Source: Nanobdellota archaeon
Lineage (GTDB): Archaea; Nanobdellota; Nanobdellia; Woesearchaeales; GCA-2686295
Length of the DNA: 12,919 nt
Direction of reading: 5' to 3'
Assembly: GCA_018812505.1 (NCBI GenBank)
Contig: JAHJDK010000135.1
Span: forward strand, 1-12,919
Shown here: positions 7,104-12,919 of the stretch, piece by piece
Layout: each line of letters starts with the position of its first letter
How positions within the stretch are numbered: the stretch's first letter is position 1
Program-made: the position numbers and the translations under genes
The notes under the pieces: generated by a model
Seen by the model: the letters and a program-made list of their open reading frames with translations, nothing else
Told to the model about the DNA's origin: nothing
Database searches by the model: none

Positions 7104-7114
7104 CCCTTTAAGGG
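7104..7114. promoter_or_regulatory. Inverted repeat between divergent promoters, candidate operator
   Basis: CCCTT-T-AAGGG is a perfect 5-base inverted repeat with a one-base centre, midway between the TrmB TATA box and the methyltransferase TATA box. It overlaps the likely BRE of the TrmB promoter. Binding here could affect both divergent transcripts. The role is inferred from position only. Confidence 0.35.
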
Positions 7115-7124
7115 ATAGCGATAG

Positions 7125-7135
7125 TTAAAATATAA
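7125..7135 (+). promoter_or_regulatory. TATA box of the methyltransferase/amide-synthetase operon
   Basis: TTAAAATATAA is centred about 27 bases before ATG 7157, so the transcript would be leaderless from that ATG. This argues against the in-frame GTG at 7136, which directly follows the box. Confidence 0.6.
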
Positions 7136-7156
7136 GTGTTACTTTACAGTAATAAA

Positions 7157-7885
7157 ATGATTATTTTACCTGTTGAAAAAAAATTGAGGGCCAGAGTTAT
7201 GCTTGAAGTAGCAGACAATGTGTTAAAACCATCTGTTGCATCTACATCATTATTATTCGCTGTGAAAGATAAAGATATATTTGATAAAACAGTGTTTGAT
7301 ATAGGATCAGGAACTGGTTACTTAGGTATAGGATTGATGATTAGAGGAGCTAATTATCTTTATGCTACAGATGCAAATCTTGATGCATGTAACCTTACTT
7401 TAAGAAACGCTGGTTTGAATAATATTGGTGATGATAAATTTGAATGTAAATGTGGAGAATATGATGAACCATTCAATAGGTATGAACAGAATGGACTTGA
7501 AAATAAGATAGATACAATAATCTCAAATCCTCCTTTGATGCCTAGTAGACTCTCTAGGGAAGAGTATGGTCCAAACGAAGCAACATCTACAGAGGATGGA
7601 TCAGAGTCTATTCTTAAGATACTTGAAAAGGCAAAGTATCTTCTAAAAAAAGGAGGAATAATTTATTTTCCTATATTCAATTTTTCAAATCCTAATAAAG
7701 TGAAAACTTTTGCTGAGGAGAACTTCTTGTCATCAGTAGTCGCAACGCATGATGTTATTTTTGACCATAACAAATTATCTCAAGTGGATTTTTTCAATGC
7801 AATATATGCATCAGGAAAAGGATACAGTGTAGAGCATCAAGGTCATCCTTATTGGAGAATAGAAATAATGAGATGCGAAAAATGA
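7157..7885 (+). CDS. Class I SAM-dependent methyltransferase with NPP motif
   Basis: The 242-residue protein has a Rossmann-fold methyltransferase core: motif I FDIGSGTGYLG (47-57), acidic D72 after the second strand (ATDAN), and motif IV ISNPPL (122-127). The N-PP-aromatic/hydrophobic motif is typical of enzymes that methylate planar nitrogens such as adenine or guanine amino groups or glutamine side chains (HemK/PrmC, RsmC-like), but it also occurs in small-molecule enzymes. I cannot name the substrate. The short N-terminus (about 30 residues) lacks the extra domain of PrmC or RsmC. ATG 7157 is chosen over GTG 7136 because the TATA box lies 27 bases upstream. The stop overlaps the next gene as ATGA, so the two are translated together and may act on the same product. 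Divergence from the TrmB gene suggests shared control. Confidence 0.85.
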   Translation: MIILPVEKKLRARVMLEVADNVLKPSVASTSLLFAVKDKDIFDKTVFDIGSGTGYLGIGLMIRGANYLYATDANLDACNLTLRNAGLNNIGDDKFECKCGEYDEPFNRYEQNGLENKIDTIISNPPLMPSRLSREEYGPNEATSTEDGSESILKILEKAKYLLKKGGIIYFPIFNFSNPNKVKTFAEENFLSSVVATHDVIFDHNKLSQVDFFNAIYASGKGYSVEHQGHPYWRIEIMRCEK

Positions 7886-9018
7886 TGTTAATCAACAAAA
7901 CAACTTTTCCAGTAAATAAGGGTGCTTTTAATATGTTGGAATTTGGCGAAAAAGAAATTAATGTATCTGTAACTATGCAGGACTTGGTTTTAAGCAGGAA
8001 ATTTCCGGGTGTTGTTCCTATGCATTACATGATTGATTATGATAAGAGTGATTTGACAGTTTTGGTAAGCAACACCATTAAATCGTTAAAAGAATACGAC
8101 TGTTATGATTATACAAACATGAGAACTGTGAGAGCAGGTTCTTCTCATGTCATAGATAAAAAAGATGGAAGTGTTATTATTAAAAAAAATCATTCTATTC
8201 TTCCTGCTCATATACAAACAAGTCAAGACTTTTTCTTAAATTTCATCAAAAATAGTTTTTACAAAAAACTTTCTCTGAATGAAGTGACTGCATCGATGTT
8301 GTCAGGAGGAATTGATAGTGTAATATCCACATATTTGGCAAAGAGTTTCAATTCTGATATTGTTGCTTATACTTTTTTAGTTGAGGGTCAGGAATCTGAA
8401 AATAGCGATTTAAAGCATGCTATAAATGCTGCAAAGATATTAGACGTTCCTCTTCAGATAGTGCAAGTGTCTGGAGATGAGATTCTGGAATGCATCGATG
8501 ATATAATTTATATTACTGAAGATACCAAAGATTATAATATTTATAGTGCCACAGGAGCTTACTTTTTGCTGAAAAAAGTGCGTGAAGATGGACATAAATT
8601 TGTTGTGTGTGGTGAAGGGCCTGATGAGATATTTGGGACCTATGATTCTTGGGGGTCACATCAACTTAGTTCACAAAAGGCTTCTCAGCCAGAATATAGG
8701 TGCAAATTTGTTAATAATCTGGATTGGAATCTTTCCAGAGGAACAAAAGTGGCTAACTATCTGGGGGTTGATTTGTTCTCGCCTTTTCTAAATTCAGAAT
8801 TCATAAATCTGGCAGTAAATATTCCTTCAGAAGTTGTTCATCAATATGGACACAGAAAAGGGATACTTGCAAAAGCTTTTGAAGATGTTTTGCCTTTAGA
8901 TTTATTGCTAAGACCTAAAGTAAGATTCCAAGATGGTAGTGGAGTTACACCTATTCTAAGAAAAGCAGGTGTTGATAATGCTTATATCAAAAGAGTGTAT
9001 GATTTAAAATTTAAATAA
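7882..9018 (+). CDS. Asparagine synthetase-like ATP-dependent amide synthetase lacking the glutaminase domain
   Basis: From ATG 7882 the protein has 378 residues. The C-terminal two thirds match the AsnB synthetase domain: PP-loop SGGIDS (141-146), CGEGPDEIFGTY (243-254), SPFLNSEFINLAVNIPSE (300-317) and RPKVRFQDGSG (344-354, K346 in the place of the catalytic lysine of AsnB). These activate a carboxylate with ATP as the acyl-AMP. The N-terminal part is only about 115 residues, has no Cys at position 2 and no visible Ntn-glutaminase motifs; it keeps what looks like the strand linker (MRTVRAGSSHVIDKKDGS, 80-97). AsnB is normally over 500 residues with glutaminase, so this enzyme probably uses free ammonia or another amine, or closes a lactam. 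Start choice: ATG 7882 overlaps the upstream stop (ATGA); ATG 7873 or TTG 7852 in frame are alternatives. It pairs with the methyltransferase. The stop is 4 bases from that of the convergent CorA gene. Confidence 0.85.
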   Translation: MMLINKTTFPVNKGAFNMLEFGEKEINVSVTMQDLVLSRKFPGVVPMHYMIDYDKSDLTVLVSNTIKSLKEYDCYDYTNMRTVRAGSSHVIDKKDGSVIIKKNHSILPAHIQTSQDFFLNFIKNSFYKKLSLNEVTASMLSGGIDSVISTYLAKSFNSDIVAYTFLVEGQESENSDLKHAINAAKILDVPLQIVQVSGDEILECIDDIIYITEDTKDYNIYSATGAYFLLKKVREDGHKFVVCGEGPDEIFGTYDSWGSHQLSSQKASQPEYRCKFVNNLDWNLSRGTKVANYLGVDLFSPFLNSEFINLAVNIPSEVVHQYGHRKGILAKAFEDVLPLDLLLRPKVRFQDGSGVTPILRKAGVDNAYIKRVYDLKFK

Positions 9019-9022
9019 CTCA

Positions 9023-9973
9023 CTAGAACCAGTTTTTTCTCTTGAAATAAATGTATAATGCCATTACTGATCCTATTATAAGGCCCCATGCTAATAAATA
9101 ACCATACTTCCAGGGTATTTCAGGCATGTAGCGGAAGTTCATACCGTACAATCCAGTTATGAATGTTGGAACCAAGACCAATGATCCAAGAGCAGTAATC
9201 CTTTTCATGATTATGTTCATGTTCTTGGAAACTGCACTCATGTGAATATCTAGTGTTTCAGATAATATGTCCCTGTAGGTTCCTACCATATCTAATAATT
9301 GAAGCGTGTCATCGTAGACATACCTGAAATTCTTTATTTCACTGGAATCAATTCTTTCAGAGTAGTCCTCATCAATGTTTGACAATACTTCCCTGTTTGC
9401 AGCTAATGCTTTGTGAAAATATATGAGTGTCTTTTTTATCTCTGATATGTTCATCAGAATCTCGTTTTCAGGACTCTTAATAACTATATTCTCTATTTTA
9501 TTAATCTCTTTATCTATATCATCTGTTGCTTCGAAGTAGTCATCCATCACTCTTTCAAGCAACTGGCATGCTAATCTGCTAGTTCCTTTGTTAAATGTTT
9601 TTTTAAGAGAGGTTGATTCAAGATTCCATAATCTCTCTAAACCTTCAATTTCTCGCTGTCTAAAAGTCACGAATAAGTTTTCAGAAATGAGTAAAGCTAT
9701 AGACGTTGACACGTTTTGTTTTCCTTTTTTGAAAGGGCACTTGAATATAAGCATGGAAAAATGTTCTAATTCAGTGGCATTAGGCCTTTCATCTTCGTCA
9801 ATACAACGCTCAATCTCTTCTTTAGGAATTTTCAGCGTGTTTTTTATGACTTCAATCTCTTCTTTAGAAAGATTATAGCAGTCAAGCCATTTTCGCTTGT
9901 GAAAGTCCATCTCATCTATCTGGACTTCTGCCACTTCACTGTCTTCAAAGCCTGTCTGTTTAACTCTAATCAT
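9023..9973 (-). CDS. corA: CorA-family magnesium/divalent cation channel
   Basis: The 316-residue length is usual for CorA. The N-terminal cytosolic alpha/beta domain (1-130) is followed by long helices (about 130-255), then TM1 (about 258-276) ending in the signature G277-M278-N279 (YGMNF), a short acidic loop (MPEIP), TM2 (about 291-310) and a basic end (KRKNWF). The family forms pentameric Mg2+ (also Co2+/Ni2+) channels in the plasma membrane gated by intracellular Mg2+. Translation from ATG 9973 has GGAG 10 bases upstream (9987-9984) and a TATA box at 10024-10015, so it is a separate transcription unit. It converges on the amide-synthetase gene with only 4 bases between the stops, so transcripts must overlap. 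Confidence 0.94.
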   Translation of the reverse strand: MIRVKQTGFEDSEVAEVQIDEMDFHKRKWLDCYNLSKEEIEVIKNTLKIPKEEIERCIDEDERPNATELEHFSMLIFKCPFKKGKQNVSTSIALLISENLFVTFRQREIEGLERLWNLESTSLKKTFNKGTSRLACQLLERVMDDYFEATDDIDKEINKIENIVIKSPENEILMNISEIKKTLIYFHKALAANREVLSNIDEDYSERIDSSEIKNFRYVYDDTLQLLDMVGTYRDILSETLDIHMSAVSKNMNIIMKRITALGSLVLVPTFITGLYGMNFRYMPEIPWKYGYLLAWGLIIGSVMALYIYFKRKNWF

Positions 9974-10014
9974 TAGAACTATCTCTCCTCTTTTATGTTT
10001 CTTTTAGAGGTTTA

Positions 10015-10024
10015 CATATATAAA
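10015..10024 (-). promoter_or_regulatory. TATA box of the CorA gene
   Basis: The minus strand reads TTTATATATG, about 46 bases before ATG 9973. Transcription would start near 9994, giving a leader of about 20 bases that includes the GGAG ribosome site. Confidence 0.6.
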
Positions 10025-10032
10025 TTTTATGC

Positions 10033-10050
10033 AAGTAAAAATTTTTACTT
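10033..10050. repeat. 18-base perfect palindrome at the U32 stop codon
   Basis: AAGTAAAAATTTTTACTT is identical to its reverse complement. It contains the stop codon of the U32 gene (10047-10045) and lies 9 bases upstream of the CorA TATA box. It could be a regulator site for CorA, or help end U32 transcription through its T-run. A hairpin without a loop would be weak. Confidence 0.55.
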
Positions 10051-11283
10051 TTGAACCAGATGTTTATTATCCTTTACAGAAACGACTTTGTAGAACTTAT
10101 CTCCAACTCTTGCCTTGGGTGATTTGAAGGTTACTATGTCGCCTTTCTTTGCTGTCTTAACTTTTTTATCATTAACCATAAGCTCTGGAAGCTTTCCTTC
10201 AATCACTCCAGTTGTAAAACCTATAATATAATAATAATCATTTTTAGCTATTTTTTCACATTCAAGTTTTACTTCTGCAACCCCTGTTTTGTTGTAATAA
10301 TTACTTATCTTTCCAAGCAGGACTTTTCTGGTTGTAGCTTTTGAGCCGTAAACACCTGCCCATGCATGCAATGGTTTGCCCAAGTAAAAGCCTGTTTCAA
10401 AACCTCTGTTATAAACCCTTTCCATCCTCTTGATTAAATCTTTTTTTAGCTTTTTAGTTAATAATCCTTTTTTATAGGCATCAATTGCTTTTCTATAAGA
10501 TTCAACAACTATTCTTACGTACTCTGGTGATCTTGCTCTGCCTTCGATTTTGAAAACATCAATCCCTGCATCTATTAATTTGTCAATTATAGGCATTGTG
10601 CAGAGGTCTTTAGGAGACATGACAAACTGGTTTTCAAGTTCTAGCTCTGTGCCTTCTTCAACATCTGTAACTTTATACTTTCTCCTGCAAACCTGTATGC
10701 ACTCGCCCCTGTTTGCTGACTTGTTATAGGCTATTTGGGACATAAAACACCTGCCAGAGACAGCTATGCACATCGCTCCATGGACGAAGCATTCAATCTC
10801 AACATCAAGATTGTCTTTGATAATTCTTTCTTTTATAGATTTTATCTGTTCTAAGTCAAGTTCTCTTGCAAGCACTAACCTTTTAAAACCTAGTTCGTGA
10901 TATTTTTTCAAAGATTGATAATTAGCGACAGATGCCTGTGTTGATAGGTGAAGTTCAAAACCAAGTTTTTTTGCCTTTTCTAAAACCATTAAATCCCAGC
11001 AGATGATTGCGTCAATGTTTGCTTCTTTTGCAGATTTAAGAATGCTATCAACTAATAACTCTTCATGGTCATAAATTATACTGTTAATTGTTAGGTAAAC
11101 CTTTACATTATTTTCGTGAGCTCTATTTACAACTTCTTTCAACTCCTTAAGAGAAAAATTAAGACTGCCAAATGTTCTCATATTGAGAGTTTCAGTTCCT
11201 AAATAAACAGCGTCTGCGCCGGAATCTATGGCTGCCTGTAACATCTCAAAGTTGCCAACAGGAGCCATGAGTTCAGGTTTCAT
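10045..11283 (-). CDS. U32-family protein with iron-sulfur-type cysteines, probable RNA hydroxylation enzyme
   Basis: The 412-residue protein has a U32 TIM-barrel-like core (ELMAPVGNFEMLQAAIDSGADAVYLG at its start, in pieces: ELMAPVGN, GADAVYLG). The family signature is at 164-182, ECFVHGAMCIAVSGRCFMS. C172, C179, C195 and C228 (SPKDLC) match the spacing of the four cysteines that hold a [4Fe-4S] cluster in UbiU (C-x6-C-x15/16-C-x32/38-C); C199 is an extra one, as in NRGECIQVC. Closest in layout are the TrhP/YegQ-like proteins, which act in tRNA wobble uridine hydroxylation in bacteria; the older 'peptidase' label is doubtful. A C-terminal beta domain (about 320-412) fits that subgroup. ATG 11283 is preferred over the in-frame TTG 11343, because a TATA box lies 28 bases upstream and the conserved region begins at once. 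It is divergent from the radical SAM gene. Confidence 0.88.
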   Translation of the reverse strand: MKPELMAPVGNFEMLQAAIDSGADAVYLGTETLNMRTFGSLNFSLKELKEVVNRAHENNVKVYLTINSIIYDHEELLVDSILKSAKEANIDAIICWDLMVLEKAKKLGFELHLSTQASVANYQSLKKYHELGFKRLVLARELDLEQIKSIKERIIKDNLDVEIECFVHGAMCIAVSGRCFMSQIAYNKSANRGECIQVCRRKYKVTDVEEGTELELENQFVMSPKDLCTMPIIDKLIDAGIDVFKIEGRARSPEYVRIVVESYRKAIDAYKKGLLTKKLKKDLIKRMERVYNRGFETGFYLGKPLHAWAGVYGSKATTRKVLLGKISNYYNKTGVAEVKLECEKIAKNDYYYIIGFTTGVIEGKLPELMVNDKKVKTAKKGDIVTFKSPKARVGDKFYKVVSVKDNKHLVQK

Positions 11284-11305
11284 AATTTTTAGTATTAGGT
11301 TTTGG

Positions 11306-11317
11306 TTTTTATATTTT
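11306..11317 (-). promoter_or_regulatory. TATA box of the U32 gene
   Basis: The minus strand reads AAAATATAAAAA centred about 28 bases before ATG 11283. This implies a leaderless or nearly leaderless transcript and supports that start. Confidence 0.55.
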
Positions 11318-11382
11318 GGGAATATTGATACATAAAAAAACAATGTCGCGTTTCACTAGTCACTGGACATGCTCGCGTGAGG

Positions 11383-11390
11383 TATTTAAA
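11383..11390 (+). promoter_or_regulatory. TATA box of the radical SAM gene
   Basis: TATTTAAA, preceded by GCGTGAGG, is centred about 26 bases before ATG 11412. This is the classical distance for a leaderless archaeal transcript. The region between it and the U32 TATA box (11318-11382) is more GC-rich at 11345-11382 but shows no gene. Confidence 0.65.
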
Positions 11391-11411
11391 CCATTTTTTC
11401 TATGAAATACT

Positions 11412-12494
11412 ATGAATACTTTTGAAAAAGCCAGGATTCTGGGAGAAGCAGGTGGGTATGACTCCTGTGGTCCAAAGATGTGTGAAGTAAACGTTAGAGA
11501 AGGACTTGGAGGAATATACTATGCCAAAGCCGAGCATAAAACCTACAGAATATTCAAAACTTTAATGGAAAACAATTGCTCTTTTGACTGCAAGTACTGT
11601 GCAAATGCTGCTGGTTGTAAGAAGAATAAAGCCGCTTATGAACCAGAAGAACTGGCAAAACTATTCATGCATCTGAATAAGAACTTAGCAGTTGACGGAT
11701 TATTTTTAAGTTCTGCAGTCTCAGGAAATCCTGATAGGGCGACTGAGAAAATGCTTGAAAGCGTAAGATTAGTAAGACACAAGTATGGATTTAAAGGATA
11801 TGTGCACTTTAAAGTGTTGCCAGGCACATCTTATGAATTAGTGAAACAAGCATCTGAAATGTCAAACAGAATGAGCGTCAACATAGAAACTCCCAACAAA
11901 ACAATAATGAGTGAGTTATCAAGCTGCAAAGATTACAAAATAGATATTTTGAAAAGACAAGCATGGATTTTAAAGATGAATCTTCGAAGTGGACAAACAA
12001 CACAGATGATTTTGAACTGCTTGTCAACAGACAAAGACGTCTTGAAAATGATGAAATGGGAGTACGAGCAGATAAAAATCAAGAGAATGTACTTTTCAGC
12101 TTTCAGGCCTGTGAAAGGAACTCTGCTGGAAAACGAGAAAGCAGAACCTGAAATAAGGCAGAACAGATTGTACAACGTTGACTTTCTGATAAGAGATTAC
12201 CACTTCAACTTCAAGGACTTTAACCAAGTGATGAATGAAGGGATGCTGCCAAGAGAAGACCCAAAACTAGCGCTAGCAAAAGCAACCTTTGACAAGCCCA
12301 TAGATATAAACGAAGCCAGCTATGAAGAATTAATCAGAATACCGGGCATAGGGCCTACAACTGCTAAAAAAATCATTCAAGGAAACAAGATAAAGAAATA
12401 TGAGGATTTGCACAAACTAGGAGGATGGATAAACAGAGCAAAACCATTCATAGAAATAGAAGGAAAAAGACAGAAGATGCTGATGGAGTATTAG
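11412..12494 (+). CDS. Radical SAM protein with C-terminal helix-hairpin-helix, putative DNA modification/repair (COG4277-like)
   Basis: The 360-residue protein has the radical SAM cluster motif C56-x3-C60-x2-C63 (CSFDCKYC) on a partial TIM barrel (about 45-270) and a helix-hairpin-helix DNA-binding segment at 298-325 (DINEASYEELIRIPGIG then PTTAKKII). The N-terminal AGGYDSCG resembles the start of the family of radical SAM proteins usually described as putative DNA modification/repair proteins and often linked in bacteria to a uracil-DNA-glycosylase-like partner. No such partner is visible here. C19, C24 and C69 are further cysteines that might bind metal. The protein is slightly shorter than the roughly 400 residues I recall for bacterial members. 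The start follows the TATA box at leaderless distance. It is a single-gene unit, divergent from U32. The reaction it catalyses is not established. Confidence 0.88.
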   Translation: MNTFEKARILGEAGGYDSCGPKMCEVNVREGLGGIYYAKAEHKTYRIFKTLMENNCSFDCKYCANAAGCKKNKAAYEPEELAKLFMHLNKNLAVDGLFLSSAVSGNPDRATEKMLESVRLVRHKYGFKGYVHFKVLPGTSYELVKQASEMSNRMSVNIETPNKTIMSELSSCKDYKIDILKRQAWILKMNLRSGQTTQMILNCLSTDKDVLKMMKWEYEQIKIKRMYFSAFRPVKGTLLENEKAEPEIRQNRLYNVDFLIRDYHFNFKDFNQVMNEGMLPREDPKLALAKATFDKPIDINEASYEELIRIPGIGPTTAKKIIQGNKIKKYEDLHKLGGWINRAKPFIEIEGKRQKMLMEY

Positions 12495-12522
12495 AAAAAG
12501 ACGTTTTGAAATCTATAATAAA

Positions 12523-12534
12523 TTATTTAAATAA
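12523..12534 (+). promoter_or_regulatory. TATA box of the right-end membrane protein gene
   Basis: TTATTTAAATAA is a perfect 12-base palindrome, with its TTTAAATA core centred about 27 bases before TTG 12557. This matches the spacing of the other promoters in the window and supports the TTG start. Confidence 0.5.
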
Positions 12535-12556
12535 GTATAACAAGATATAACTTAAA

Positions 12557-12919
12557 TTGGAATTAAAATTATTTAAGCCAAACATAAAAAATGTTTTAAT
12601 AGGTATTTTGTTTTTTTTCATTATTGGTTCTGCTGTTTGGGTTCCTTTTTATATAACTTCAAATGCGCATGGCTTCTTGGAATCAAATTTATGTATTGTT
12701 GAATTAACATTTTTAGTAGTAGTTCTATTAATTAGTTATATCTTATCTGCAATTTTAGTTTATAATTTTAAACTAGCTTATATAAAAGAAACTTCTTTAT
12801 CATTAAAGTTCATAATTATATTTTTGTTGATTAAATTTTGTGGGGCGATACTTTTAGTGTTTGATGGAACTATTTCTTCAGACAGTCCTGCTTTTTCATC
12901 TATGTTGCTATTAAAATAT
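12557..12919 (+). CDS. Multi-helix membrane protein, unknown function (partial, 3' end outside window)
   Basis: The frame is open from TTG 12557 to the last base, 121 residues without a stop. It reads MELKLFKPNIKNVLIG, then hydrophobic helices at about 13-33, 47-70 and 84-102, with KLAYIKE between the second and third and a polar loop (FDGTISSDSP) after the third. No ATG occurs near the front in this frame; the nearest upstream stop is at 12548-12550. TTG is supported by the promoter spacing and by the K-L-F-K-P opening, which resembles the left-end membrane protein (EFFKPTKIK). That likeness is of style and does not prove homology. The function is unknown. The codons are T-ending (GGT, GCT, GTT), unlike the A-ending codons of the left block. 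Confidence 0.62.
   Translation, partial: MELKLFKPNIKNVLIGILFFFIIGSAVWVPFYITSNAHGFLESNLCIVELTFLVVVLLISYILSAILVYNFKLAYIKETSLSLKFIIIFLLIKFCGAILLVFDGTISSDSPAFSSMLLLKY

Noticed and set aside
7136..7156. GTG 7136 as start of the methyltransferase
   Set aside because: It directly follows the TATA box, so it could not be on the transcript; ATG 7157 is at the right distance.
11284..11343. N-terminal extension of the U32 protein to TTG 11343
   Set aside because: The TATA box lies within this stretch, and the family-conserved region begins immediately after ATG 11283.
11345..11382. GC-richer stretch between the U32 and radical SAM genes as an RNA gene or attachment site
   Set aside because: No convincing stem pairs or direct repeats; it is probably just the divergent promoter upstream region.
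1..12919. CRISPR array, insertion sequence or defence island
   Set aside because: No spaced direct repeats, terminal inverted repeats, transposase or nuclease/toxin-antitoxin motifs were seen; the genes look like ordinary archaeal chromosome.

Overview
The window looks archaeal, most likely a DPANN-type lineage such as Woesearchaeota or Pacearchaeota. This is inferred from gene content and promoter style, since no rRNA is present. The evidence is a TrmB-type regulator, TATA boxes centred about 24-28 bases before several start codons (leaderless or nearly leaderless transcripts), an AT-rich sequence with A-ending codons (AGA, ATA, GGA) in the left block, and two short membrane proteins that open with a K-x-F-K-P pattern I associate with such genomes. 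There are twelve protein genes, two running off the window ends, packed with very short gaps. I see no rRNA, tRNA, transposon or CRISPR array.

Left block (1-7082, all minus strand, read right to left). A TrmB regulator (7082-6312) is followed by a CPA2/KefB-type monovalent cation:proton antiporter with a TrkA-N/RCK domain (6238-4544). After a short gap with its own possible TATA box comes a tightly overlapping cluster: a 513-residue helical protein of unknown family (4495-2954), a 204-residue charged coiled-coil protein (2960-2346), a 688-residue endonuclease IV/xylose isomerase-like TIM-barrel protein (2349-283), and the start of a small two-helix membrane protein (277 to beyond base 1). This cluster is the best candidate for an undescribed system. 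The barrel keeps what looks like the complete nine-ligand metal set of endonuclease IV but carries about 280 extra residues between the second and third ligands.

Middle block (7083-9018, plus strand). Divergent from TrmB is a two-gene operon, overlapping at ATGA: a class I SAM-dependent methyltransferase with an NPP motif, and an asparagine-synthetase-like ATP-dependent amide-forming enzyme that has lost the N-terminal glutaminase domain. It may modify a small molecule or peptide; the product is unknown. The divergent promoter region holds a small inverted repeat that may be a TrmB operator.

Right block (9023-12919). A CorA-type magnesium channel (minus) converges on the amide synthetase with a 4-base gap. 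Upstream of it is a U32-family protein (minus) with an iron-sulfur-type cysteine set, probably an RNA-modification enzyme. Divergent from that is a radical SAM protein with a C-terminal helix-hairpin-helix (COG4277-like, putative DNA modification or repair). Last is the start of a multi-helix membrane protein that runs off the right end. An 18-base perfect palindrome covers the U32 stop codon just upstream of the CorA promoter.
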